Shown one piece after another: positions 47,067-58,189 of a stretch of 64,000 nucleotides of DNA (the stretch's first letter is position 1; each line of letters opens with the position of its first letter). A model generated the notes under the pieces. That model saw only the letters and a list, made by a program, of their open reading frames with translations, did not search any database and was not told where the DNA came from. Origin of the DNA: Heterobasidion occidentale (taxonomy: Eukaryota; Basidiomycota; Agaricomycetes; Russulales; Bondarzewiaceae); NCBI GenBank assembly GCA_039111635.1, contig JBCAQO010000010.1:1860001-1924000 (forward strand), read 5' to 3'. The translations under genes were made by a program, and so were the position numbers.

Positions 47067-50000
47067 TCCACTACTTTTAAGCCGTGGTTCTTTGCGACTC
47101 CATCAGGCAGCGTGCTGCTTCACCGCGTTGCACATAATGATGGAAAATATTCACAACGAGACTGGACCTACGAATTGCGATGCTACTGAGATCATCCTCT
47201 GCATCAAGAGGAAGATGGACTGGGCATCGCGCTGGATCTCTCATCGTCGCTTCACATTCGCTGCGGTGATTTGCCAGCAGACATCTTCTCCGGTTTTTTG
47301 CCTCAATCTTCTGGTCGAAGAAGCGTGGCCTTATGCTTATACCTGGACTCACCTTCTCCAACAAACTCATCAGTCGCCTCGAGGGATTCTATACGACTTT
47401 AATAAGGTCCGCATACCGACCAGCTTTGGGCTACTGAGGCATATCATGCTCATTGGGGCGCAGAACACGGATCTCGCCACGCTCACAGAAGCCACCGCGT
47501 ACGCTGTTGTCGAGTTTGGTGGATGGAAGAACGACGCGCTGCCTTGAAAGTGCACATCGATTGTTCGACGTGCGAGAACGTCGTTGGGGATATGTGTCGG
47601 GTACGTGACGTCCTCAACTACCATCCGTTTGCGCTTGCATTCATTCGCTCACCATACTCGCTCTCCATTCGCATTCGCCTTTCTCCTTAAACCCTTTCAC
47701 ACTTCGCGTTTCGTTTGCGCTCCTCGCACCCTCACCACACATCACGACCTACTCTCAATCATGAACCCCAAATACGCTTGGTACCGTCTTAAAGTCTCGA
47801 CCTCGTTCCACATCGACGCGCTGCGGGGCAAGATTCGATTTTTCTTCGGACGTCATCCGCCCGATTGTGGGTTCATTCAATCTGTTCGCGCAGAATTGTA
47901 GGTTTTTTGTTGTCTTTTCTGCCGCATCCCTGATCTACAACCACAGCCTTGATATTGATGCCGAGGGTTACATTGGCACTGTTGGAAGGAGGGAAGAGGT
48001 AGGGGAGAGAGGTGAAAGAGCAGTGAATTCGGAGACGTAGGTAGTGGGATGAAAAGACAGGACATTTCATACGGTTTGCAGGTCTGGGGTCAAAATTCAC
48101 GCGGCAGAGAAGATGTCTCAGAGGGCCCTACAGCGCGGTATGTTGTCTTCACTCTCATAAATTGTAAAGAAGCTAATGAGGAGGTAACTTAAACTGGGAT
48201 GCTATTCTAGTTCATGCAAGTTGTCCAGCCAGTTTTCCCTGAAGCAATTTGCATTGCCTATCCTGTGAACTCTTCCCTCCATCACTCCTCGTTGTTATCC
48301 TCGTTGTCGCCCTCGTTGTTGCCATCGCCCATCGCCTCGCCTGGCTCCCCCTCGTCTTCGCGCCCGTGTTCTTGCCCACGCACGCTCCTCGTCCTTGTTT
48401 TGAGTGACGTTGATGCCAGCCGTGCGGCGCGTGGTTTCGAACTGCTCGACTGCCTTGTCTTCTTCGGTAAGATACTACACGAAGAAATGGACTTTGTCAC
48501 ATTCCATCGGCCGCATACATACAGTTGACGCGGGGATCTTCGATTTACACCCGCAAGCGTGACCACACGAAATGCGACAGCAAGGAAAGGAGAACGCACG
48601 TCGAGTCAGCAGTCCCGGAGCCCACCGGCCCAGACGTTCACAGCGAGCGAACAGTCGACGCTCAAGGAGTTCCGTGTACGTGCCCCTGTCCCTTCGATGC
48701 TGCCGTGACCACACCATACTCACAGCCGTAGCAGACACACCTCCCCGAGATATTTGCGAGCATGTACGACAAGCTGGATGCGAAGACAGCGCTCTATGGC
48801 GCAAATAAAGATCTGATCGTCATATCCAGCGACATACAGCGGTTCCTTCGGTGTGCTCCGCTGGTTTGGCTTCAACAGCTCGTGTTCCCACACACCGGCT
48901 GACACGTGCCCCCTTGCGCCGCAGGCGTACGAGTTCTTCATGAATGATCCGGGCTCCCTGACGTAGATTTTCTGGCTCTTCAAGCCTTTGCTCTCCGCCA
49001 ACACCCTCGCGAAGACAAAGGTCGCTGGGAGCGGCGCACATGCGATCGGGGCAGAGCTGTGGCTGCTCATCATCAACGACAAGCTTCCAACGTGATACGG
49101 CGACACCGTGGCCGACACCCCATTCTGATCATGTCCCCCCCTTTCCTCCAATTCCTTTGTGCCGCATTTGCACCTCTTAAAGGCGCCTTCAAAGCACTCC
49201 ATCACCGCGCTCTCCCACTTTTCCTTCTTGATCTGCGTCCACAAAGTGTCCCTCGTCCAGCATGCGGACTGCAGGCCCACCGCCATGCAAGGCAACGGCA
49301 TGAACGTGAACGAGACACAGAGCGCGCGCTCCGCGTCCGGCAGGCGCGTCTGCAGTGCCGTAGCTAGAGGCGAGGGTCAGGGCGCCGCGCCGGGGTGGAC
49401 CCGGCGATGCGGAGGGCTTGCGTTGTGCAGTACTTAGTGATTTTCCAGTAGCCGGTAGCGCGTCCTGTGGCAGGGACGGGGCGGAGTCGGGGCGGGCAGG
49501 AGGACAAACAAGATGAGTAACGATGAGGGTGTTGAGTTTATTGAGGGTGGCCTCGCCGCTGTCTTCGAGATCGGAGACGCCTTGCGCGACGAGCCATGGA
49601 TGTGTCAGTGGCACAGCATAGTGAAGAGGCGCGCAGCTCTGTCCAGGACATATGTTAGCAAGAATAGAACGTTTGCGTAGAGACTAGAGTGATCCACATT
49701 CAACTTTTATTATCTTTTTGCGAAACAGTTTATGATACGCAACACTGGTCAGTCTCGTGTGCGCTTGACCGAGATGTAACATGTGTGTGCGGTTTTGTTT
49801 TTCGTGTGTGATGTCATTCTCGTGTGTTCGGGAGTTGTGCAGTCTCGTGGGGAGCTTAGTTTTCGTGGGAACCTCCATTGTCGTGCGGAATGAATAAAAC
49901 GACACTTTGACCGCCATACACAGCAAGGCTTCAACCACGCAGCATTATAGACGACAAATGTTCATCGACATCACTAATATGAACACCAAATAACCACGTT

Positions 50001-50169
50001 CTTTTGTACATCATGATACGAAACTTCTCAGTGGGGACTACTCATAAACATACAACACAAGACAAAGCACACGACTGCCAACTGACCACAATACGAAGCG
50101 CTCATACGATCAGAGATGGTGGAACTTGAAAAATCTGTCTTTTCGATCGAGTGGGATGACCTGTCCTAA
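47067..50169. other. Gene-poor stretch with unassigned frames
   Basis: Plus-strand frame 47092-47547 (contains [20 protein letters not shown] and ends AYAVVEFGGWKNDALP) and plus-strand 47764-47901 are open but unfamiliar. From 49620 to 50169 only short frames occur. I could not join these into a gene with credible splice sites; gene fragments are possible. Confidence 0.4.
48720..49301 (-). CDS. Unassigned open frame, possible gene fragment
   Basis: A 193-codon frame (contains LWTQIKKEKWESAVMECFEG, CKCGTKELEERGG and FMKNSYACGARGHVS) with plausible amino-acid composition, possibly continuing upstream into 49302-49340 (RLPDAERALCVSFTFMPLP). No family recognised and no confident start. Could be the 3' part of a degraded gene. 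Confidence 0.3.
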   Translation of the reverse strand: MPLPCMAVGLQSACWTRDTLWTQIKKEKWESAVMECFEGAFKRCKCGTKELEERGGHDQNGVSATVSPYHVGSLSLMMSSHSSAPIACAPLPATFVFARVLAESKGLKSQKIYVREPGSFMKNSYACGARGHVSAGVWEHELLKPNQRSTPKEPLYVAGYDDQIFICAIERCLRIQLVVHARKYLGEVCLLRL

Positions 50170-51130
50170 TCACAATGACTGCTCTCTATCCGCTTCAACA
50201 TGGATCAAACTGGAGCCTTCGTCGTCGGATTGTACAAGATCAACTGTCGCCATGCCTTCTGGTCAGCTGACGTCCGTTCCAGATTCAGCTGACTTACCCT
50301 CCTCTGCTTCCTGTGTTCCGGATGCTAGATAGGCGAGGCGAGGCGGGATATCATCATCGAACAGAAATTGGTCCCCGCTGATGGAGTACTTGCGTTCGCG
50401 CCATGCGAACCACATCCTGACATTTTCTTCTCCAAACGAATCATACCCTTGGCTGATATGTCGCCACAAAAAGGATCGCCATTTCCTTCGTTTCATGTCT
50501 CTGTTGAGCAGCGCCGCCCAATCTAGGACCAAGTACGATCAGCAAGCCACATTCTCAGATAAAACAAAACACTCAACTCATTTGGGCCACGTCCGGCACA
50601 GTGTAAGGAACCTGGCCCACAGCCTGCTCATCCTCACGGTAGAACATTCGCTGTGCGCGATCGTGACCGTAACCAGAGTACTCCCGATACAGGTACCCGT
50701 GGATCTTTGGCCATCGCCAGTTACTTCCCATCTGATCATTGCAACTGGCCGCGTAAATTGCCTTAAGAAACGCACGCCGCAGCCTCCAGATGTACGTGTA
50801 TTCGCACATGTGTCTCGGCGACATCTCTAGATCCTTCTCGTGTGTAGGATAGACGATGGGTGAGCCGTCGGGGTGCCGCAGTGACTCGAAGAAAGCCATA
50901 GCCTTGTTCATGAGGGTGAGGGGGATAGAATAGCACCAAGGCATGACGCAGGGATGTTCTTCCGTCTGGTCATCGTCAAGCTGGTGAACAGTAGATAAGA
51001 GAACGCGGCACAGGGGACCATTGCCGTCGAGAAACACTCTGCAACGAGGCGCGTCGCTCCTGTCTGGCATGCTAGGCAACTCGGGGAATGCCAACCTGTT
51101 GTCATGATTGCAAGAGCGTTGTTCACTCAT
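50170..51130 (-). CDS. Hypothetical basidiomycete protein
   Basis: Not recognised. The ATG at 51130 gives MSEQRSCNHDNRLAFPELPS, then RCRVFLDGNGPLCRVLLSTV, PCVMPWCYSIPLTLMNKAMA, EYTYIWRLRRAFLKAIYAAS and KIHGYLYREYSGYGHDRAQR. After an intron near 50530-50575 comes DWAALLNRDMKRRKWRSFLW and EENVRMWFAWRERKYSISGD. A GTAAGT donor after EAEEG joins to EGMATVDLVQSDDEGSSLIH, ending EADREQSL, stop at 50170-50172. Alternatively the second exon reads through to a stop at 50263. About 275 residues, soluble, many Trp and Arg. It lies at the left edge of the accessory block with the Ulp1-type protease. Confidence 0.6.
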
Positions 51131-51735
51131 CTTCCTTTGATATGGCACTAGAGTGATGTGGTACGTTGCCAAAGGGCATATCAATATGTGGGAGAGGCAG
51201 ATCGGATTAAATAGACACACGAGGCGCAATTTCACTCACTGCGAGCAGGACAAACCCCGTCGTGTCAGTCCGACGTACTAGGTCGCCGCAAGTCCATGAT
51301 CGAATATGATGTGTCAACAACGTGCAAAGCCTTCCCCTCATCAGAGCATAATTGTCTAACGCAGTCTTCGTTCGAGAGCCTGCAACAAATGTAGTCATCG
51401 TAGGTCATGAAGGTGAATAAGGTCGTGTATAACCGGCCATACACACTCATACGCCTCACCCGGATATTTCCGGGACGTGGGAAATTTCCCTTGGCAAACT
51501 TTCGCTGCTTCGGGCATTGCCAGGCTGGCCATTTCCACAACGCACTCCGTGACGGACCTCCTCTTTCTGCGACTCTCTCGACATCCGTCTCCCCTTCCAC
51601 GAAGGTATTCACTTGCTCATTGCAGGTGGTATCGGGTGACCGACATCACTCAGTCTTGCTCATTGCAGGACTGCTGTGCTCGACGAGTAAACTTCGAATG
51701 TCCATCGCTTCAGCCTTTCGACGTCCAGACAAATC

Positions 51736-53715
51736 ATGCTATTGAATCCTGAAGATGCGGAGCTAGCTCGCTCCATGAAGAAACCACCGCCGAAGGATCT
51801 TGTGGCGAGGATGCACGCTGTTATGGGGTTTGCGTCGGCGAGGTATGTTCACTCTGTCACGCACGATCTCAGCCTTTCTCACACAAGATTATGCTAGTGC
51901 GTCTCTGCCACCCAGCACCTTGCGAGTGCCATCGCCTCTTGCGCACACTAAGCGGGTGTTATCCAAGTCTGCTTTGTGCCCCATTGCGTAAGTCTGATAT
52001 GCGTGCCTTCCAGACGCCGCCGATATAGATCATACCATAGGAAACATGCGGCACGATCCGAACGACCCTTGCAACAGAGTGCAGCATCTTCGCATCCTAC
52101 ATTTGCCGTACGCCGACAGAAGTCTTTCTATGAATCAAAAAATTCTTCAACTATAGCGGTAGCCTCGAACACAATCTCGCCACGATATATCTCAAAAACG
52201 AAGCCTCTTTTGTCTCTTGGCTCAAAGCCAATCAAAACATCTCGCACACAAGCATCATCTCTTGACACTGGTTTTCCACGATCTGGCACAGGAACCGTGC
52301 CGGCGCCCCCACCTCTCTTCAATTCCTCAAATACTCCAGCATCAGCTCTAGAGGATGCTTCGTTGCCAACGGTCTCAGAGGCATTACCTATTCCTCCATC
52401 CTCTCCACTCAGTTCTCTCACGTCTGAAGATGATGATGTTGAGGTAGAGCTGCCCACGAAAGTACCTTTGCCAAAGCAATCTGACTCATCTGCTCGATCG
52501 GACACTCGCGCGATGTATGTATCAATGAATACATACAAATTGTCACTTATTCTCGACTTTCTACAGTATTTTGACTTACCCCTTTGTTGGCCATGGCGCG
52601 ATTGATATCGGACCACAGGATATGGAGCGACTAAAACCTCGCAGATTCTTAAATGATAATCTCATCAATCTTGGTTTAAAGTAAGTGTTCGATTTTATCC
52701 GAAACCCGAGTGCTCGCTCATATGAACACAAAGACTGTGGTATGCCAAGTCAAGGGTGAAGGATTCTGTTGCTATGGACCAGGTACACATATATAGCACG
52801 TTTTTCTATACGCGATTGTGAGTTACGTCTCATGGAGCGCTGTGAAGATCGCTTATTTTTTTTTCGTAGACGAGCTGGCTATGAAGCAGCCAAAAGTCAT
52901 ACAAACAGAGTCGATATCTTCAGCAAGAAGTTCTTGATCGTCCCTATACATGATGAGTGCGAGCAAGCTTCTTAGTTCCGTGACTACATTGCTGAGACAT
53001 GACTGATAGGGCGGAACAGCATTGGTACTTGGCAGTCATAAGCCATCCACAAGGCCTATTCGAACGCCCGCCAGCTAAATACAATACTGTTTTTGCCGTT
53101 GATTCGGCGCACCGACTTGGATGGACTATGTTGTCGGATAGCGAAGGCTCGACTACATCAAGTTGGGTCCACGCGTGAGCCATAACGATGATGATCGTTT
53201 CACTGTTACTCCTAATTGATCTTTGCCAGTACGCAAATCTTTATATTCGATTCTCTCAACCGAAAGCGTCGGAATACGGGCCGGCGCTTAGCTGAGTATC
53301 TATGTGAGGAGGTCAAGGCCCGAATCAATATCACGCCTCTGTTCGAACCGCATGCAAAACAGTTTGAGGTGGGTCACATTTGTTGTGTATGATGTATGCC
53401 TCGAATGAATGTCCTCGTCAGGTGCCCATGCAACCCAATCAGTATGATTGTGGCTTGTACCTTCTCCACTTCAACTATCTTTTCATGAAAAACCCGGATA
53501 TGTTCATGAGACCGACATCGGTAAGTCTTCACGATGCTTGCTATCACGAATCCTGATCTATTGCCCTTGGGCCATCATGCAAGACATTGAAGAAGGGGCA
53601 TGCATCAGGGGCAGAAATAGAATGGGAGGCGGGCGTCGTTCCCACCATGCGTGAGATGCTGAAGGCAGAACTCCTCAAACTTTCTGATGAATGGCAACAG
53701 CTCTCGGGAAGGTGA
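51736..53715 (+). CDS. Ulp1-type (C48) cysteine protease
   Basis: SUMO-protease-like enzyme. The ATG at 51736 opens MLLNPEDAELARSMKKPPPK; a disordered Ser/Pro-rich N-terminal region follows (52010-52510). The catalytic part starts PFVGHGAIDIGPQDMERLKP and RRFLNDNLINLGLK, the Ulp1 signature region, then WYAKSRVKDSVAMDQVHIYS, RVDIFSKKFLIVPIHDE and EQHWYLAVISHPQ with the catalytic His. IFDSLNRKRRNTGRRLAEYL carries the Asp, and PMQPNQYDCGLYLLHFNYLF the oxyanion Gln and nucleophile Cys (about 53425-53485). Ends KLSDEWQQLSGR, stop at 53713-53715. The catalytic set H-D-Q-C is complete, so the enzyme may be active. Ulp1 domains serve in SUMO processing but are also carried by some eukaryotic transposons; neighbouring accessory genes make the second reading possible. 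Confidence 0.85.
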
Positions 53716-54006
53716 GTACGTAGCGTAATGTGCAGACTCAAAGTCATATGCTGTCGAGTCTGTAGAACATGGCCACTACTGTTCTGTCTCGCAGACTTGC
53801 TGACCATTGAGTCTTTGGTTCTTCCCTTAATACGCACTTTTACCATTCCCACAACTTGATCTTCATGCATATGAGCCGGTTCATATTGAAATGAGTGGCT
53901 ACGTATCAATCCTATGGTGTTGAGTCTAATGGCTGTACATTAATTCTATGCTGACTGTAATGGCTGTATATGAATCCTATGGTGTCAACGCTTTGGTACT
54001 AATTTT

Positions 54007-55020
54007 CTAGAGTTCTGTAGCTTGCTCCTCATCGGTATCTCCCCCTTGATTATCTGAATCTGTGGTGAGATCAATTACTTCCAACGGGCATTCGTGGTGA
54101 GCGAAGGCCCGACGGGTCGTGATCAATCGACAGGAGCACTTCACAAAGAATTTGGAAAAGGCCTCTTCGGAAACACCTGGATAAATGTTCGTGTCCATCT
54201 GTCGAAGGAGGTCATACAACGGGTTTGGTCGATATTGAGTAGAGACACGGCGCCTTTGCACAAGGCGGAGAAGTGGGTTTTCGTTCGAGGTTACATCTGA
54301 AATGGTGAGTGAGTTACACCTGAATGCCAAACAGGTACTGACACTCACCGATTTGTGCGTGAGTGCGTTTCAGAGGCATTGGAAAGGGGTTCAGGGGGAC
54401 ATATCCTGCTTCGCTAAAGTGTAGCACTGGTCGTGGGCGCGCTTCGGTTGCCTCTGCGTGGGAGTCAATTCTAGACCTAGAGATTGATCTCGAGGTGCTC
54501 ACCACGAGGCGCGTACATATGCACTGGACAACCAATACGTTGGTAGGCATGCTCGAGGCGAACTTGTGAGATTGGTAAGTCGTGTGTATTCACGCTCATT
54601 GGATGGGGACTGACCTATATATCCACACACTCCATGTGCGCATCGAGCAATGTATTGACCATGGAAAGGACCCGACGTTGCAAGATACATAGCTGCCTCC
54701 GTGAACACCGGTGGTCCGTTTCTCTCGAGCAAGGGGCACAAACAACACGGCCCGAGAAATCTATTCGTCAGGCGGTGTTTCCTCAGAGACGAAGGCACGA
54801 CACGGTCCCCCTCCCTTAAGCTTACGGGCCTGCATTGTGCGTCAGACATTTCAAATTTTTGAGGTGACAAGACCCACCACTTCCATGGAATCATCTCCCC
54901 TGTTTGAATGTCGTACTGAAAAACCGCGTTGTCAGATCCCCGAACCTTGTCCAGGTATCGGCGATGACGAGAAGGGATGGAGATGACCAGTGATTCGCGA
55001 GTTAAAGGTTGGGACGACAT
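54007..55020 (-). CDS. Hypothetical protein with Cys-rich segment
   Basis: Not recognised by name. The ATG at 55020 opens MSSQPLTRESLVISIPSRHR, followed by GEMIPWKWWVLSPQKFEMSD and a segment with CCLCPLL and, 30-40 residues later, HGQYIARCAHGVCGYI, which could bind one zinc ion. After an intron near 54560-54620 come QCICTRLVVSTSRSIS, RPRPVLHFSEAGYVPLNPFP and, after another intron, LLRLVQRRRVSTQYRPNPLY and FFVKCSCRLITTRRAFAHHE. An acidic tail (LTTDSDNQGGDTDEEQATEL) ends at 54007. Convergent with the Ulp1-type protease gene, with 291 bases between the stops, and divergent from the DUF6698-like gene with 251 bases between start codons. Confidence 0.65.
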
Positions 55021-55271
55021 GGCTAGGCAGTGCAGGATGAGATGGCCTTGAGCAGGTCAATGTCCTAAATACCCTTGAGGGTCGCTTCGAATTGGCTTGG
55101 ATACCCGAAGCCCGACCTTCCTCCTCCTACCCGAGGTGACTCGCTCTGACTCCCACTGACTTTCTGACTCACCATAGTTTATGACTCGTTCGCTTGCTCG
55201 CTCGTTAAAAACTTTGGACGCGATACCAGGTCCCACGCCCGTTTTCTCATCGACGCACCGTTCTTACTTCC

Positions 55272-56730
55272 ATGCCTGAGGACCACTCTCTTGGTGATAA
55301 ACGTCAGCCTAGTGCTCTTCAACTAGGCCCCAGGAAAAGGCCGTAAGCACTACTTTGCCTCGCCTGCCTGGGCGACCTCTGACCCTCCGCAAGGTGTCTC
55401 ACAGATCCGCTTGTTCATCACGGTCGTCATTTTGGACGGACTGTACACGCTCTTTGCAACGTCCAGTCTATAATCACACGTGGTCTTCTTAGAATGGGAG
55501 AGCTGGCTGAGGAGCCTGAGTCCTTGACATATGAGTGAGCCGTTCCTATCTAAGGCCAACTCGCTGAATCAATCATTCTTGTCATGCACTGCGTGTTTCA
55601 TTGTTTGATAGGCAGAGGCGGGAGTACAAGGTTTATGAAGAATTACTTCGGATGGTCCCCCATCTTGAAGAGCGCCTACAGGAAGGCTCTGACGAGGAGA
55701 TCATGCACATAGGGGAACTAGTAAGTGTGACCGCATCACCTTGAGTGTGGCTATTTAACGGTAGGGCAGATTCAAAAAGGGGTGTCTAGCGCTAGATCGG
55801 ACGATACAAAGAGTATGAAAGGCCCTATCCTCGATTGGATCACTCCTCGAGGCCAATCCCTTATTCCGCCACTCTCCCGTAACATGAAATCAGATCGGGG
55901 CTTTCGCCATGAACAGACAGGAGCGCTGCTTTGCCCTGCAGGATTGGATTGGTCGAATCCTGAGTAAGATCAAATAATCTCATTTTTTCCCGTTCATCTC
56001 ACTCGAACAGTATCAAACGGAAATTGCGAGACGGTGAAATGCTTATTCCAGGAGACCAGTGGCCCATTTTTCTATATGCTGGTTATCGGTACGATTCTGA
56101 TGACCCATGGAAGGGGCTTTTCAAGAGCCAGCTGCTCGTCTCAGTATGTTTCTATCTGGTACTTTCGACGAACTCGCATGCTGATGTTCATAGGCCTATA
56201 AGCACGTGTTTACATCTCCAAGTTCAGTGGAAAAGGATGCGAGGGCCACAAGGTCTGGGAACGCGCGGATTCACGGTATGAAATGCGTCACACCGGCATC
56301 GATCGCTTACATTGCCACGCAGGTAGCTGTTAAGAGACCCCTTCGCATGTTGCTTCTGATTCCCCTTTCTAGGCTCGATTTTCCCTCTCGTCGTCAGCTG
56401 TATTTTCTCGAACAGATACTGTCACCGACTCAGAGCGTTTCTTCAATAGTGTATTGGAATTGTTTGAGGATGTGGAGGAAAAGGAGGAAGTTGACGCGCT
56501 ATTATTATGGTGGAACTGGTACGTATCTCAAAGTATCTTCGACCCTTTCTGACATTCTTTGAAGTCAGATTTTTCCCAGTTTTTCTTCAGCTCACCCCGC
56601 AGCATCAACCAACAGTGCGCTGGCCAAGATCAGAGAAAGAAGGGCTCAGAGAAAAGCGGCTGAGGCGAGGAAGGATCCTATCTCAAGGGAGCCTACCGTT
56701 GAGGAACGTACTAGACGTCGGGCAGTATAA
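55272..56730 (+). CDS. DUF6698-like basidiomycete protein
   Basis: Function unknown. The ATG at 55272 gives MPEDHSLGDKRQPSALQLGP, spliced to DPLVHHGRHFGRTVHALCNV, YKVYEELLRMVPHLEERLQE, GVSSARSDDTKSMKGPILDW, RHEQTGALLCPAGLDWSNPE, GEMLIPGDQWPIFLYAGYRY, DPWKGLFKSQLLVS and AYKHVFTSPSSVEKDARATR. Then come SGNARIHGMKCVTPASIAYI, RFSLSSSAVFSRTDTVTDSE and VEEKEEVDALLLWWN, with a basic tail ending RRRAV, stop at 56728-56730. The layout matches, from memory, a large family found in mushroom-forming fungi and listed as DUF6698. Six or seven exons, all splice sites ordinary and no broken frame, so this copy looks functional. Confidence 0.75.
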
Positions 56731-57034
56731 TATGCTTTTCACGGTATCAATGCCTATCATCTGTCGCTTCATCTTGTGTGCAGAAGGGACTATATCTTTC
56801 CTTCCAATGATAGTAGCTTCTGCAATCATCATAATTAGTTACAATAGTAGATATCCTCGCTAGACGTTGCTATTTCTTAATCATTTGAACAATTAATGTG
56901 TCAAGCCTGACCGGACTCCATCATATGTCCAGGTCTTGATAATCGCAGTCAATCGTGCGGCTTTCTTACTGCATTTCGCAATCATTTTGCTTCTGATTCA
57001 TTTTTACTCACATTCAGACTCAGTATCGCGCTGA
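56731..57034. other. No feature recognised
   Basis: AT-rich 3' flank of the DUF6698-like gene leading into the 209-base tandem repeat. Confidence 0.5.
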
Positions 57035-57453
57035 TGTTGCGCGATCAAGTCTGGACGAACATTGTCACTCTCGCATGTGTTGGCCGTGAACGTCAGTCTG
57101 GCAAGGATTGTCGGCACCGGCAACTCCATTGTTAATTATAAAGGTAGGCTTTGTTGCTGACAATTCGGCTTTCTTATTGACCTTTGCGAAGCCCTTCTCC
57201 CTGATGTAGGTTGATCTTATGTAAAACTCTTGCATGTATTGGCTGTTGCGCGATCAAGTCTGGACAAACATCGTCACTCTCGCATGTGTTGGCCGTGAAC
57301 GTCAGTCTGGCAAGGATTGTCGGCACCGGCAACTCCATCGTTAATTATAAAGGTAGGCTCTATTGCTGACAATTCGGCTTTCTTATTGACCTTTACGAAA
57401 CCCTTCTCCTGATGTAGGTTGATCTTATCTAAAATTCTTGCATGTGTTGGCCG
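57035..57453. repeat. Tandem duplication of a 209-base unit
   Basis: 57035-57243 and 57244-57453 are near-identical (start GTTGCGCGATCAAGTCTGGA), with a handful of substitutions and one missing C. A third, short and diverged partial copy seems to follow (TGTGTTGGCCGAGAACATCA near 57441-57465). Non-coding by appearance; it lies 500 bases left of the 6-kb repeat copy B. Confidence 0.9.
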
Positions 57454-57968
57454 AGAACATCAGGCTGACAAAGATAATAGCCTTCGCAAATCCCGCCGTC
57501 TTTTACAATGATTGGTAAAACTTTGAATCACATAACATTCTGTTGGCTGTCTCGAGGGCTGTCCCTCCGATGGCATGTGCATCAACCTTGAACCATGGCT
57601 ATATTTCCTCCATTTCTTGACATTTGCTGTCAACCTGTTGTTGATGGAGAGTTTCACCAACATCACCGGGCATTACTAGACTAGATACTTGTGCTGTGTA
57701 CCCAGAAGTATGATTGATATGTCTTCATTATCTTTAATCTTTTGCTTACCAGAGGTCATCGGTGTCATTCCTGCTCATCTTCACCTTCTAATCCCATATC
57801 TGATATTCTTTGTGAAGTTGGGAAGCCTGAGGGATTTGTGGTATCTACCAACCGTGCCGCCTCATGTATGGCTTGCCCGTACGATGTAAAAGTATTGGAT
57901 ATATTATGGTTATTACATAGCTTATATTACTTTATATAAGAATGTCATTTCGCTGCCAATTTCCCGAT
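57454..57968. other. No gene recognised; left flank of repeat copy B
   Basis: AT-rich sequence with short frames only. It shares nothing with the left flank of copy A, so 57968/57969 is a sharp junction. Confidence 0.5.
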
Positions 57969-58189
57969 GATCGTGGCACGGATTCCGCAAGCGTAACACT
58001 TGTGCTCCAATCAAGACTTCGAGCAGTTCTATGGCCAATTCTGTCGGGTTCTGCCGCGCAGGCACATATTCGTGGCCAATTCTATCTTCTTCGCCACTGT
58101 CAAGCTCGGACGACCATTGATACTTCCTGGAATTGTCTGCCGAAGACAACAGATCACAAGATGCCGGCAGCCAGGTGAGGAATCTTACC

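Noticed and set aside
48214..48528. Leu/Ser-rich open frame as a secreted protein
   Set aside because: Low complexity generated by CTC/GTT simple-sequence tracts; no conserved features.
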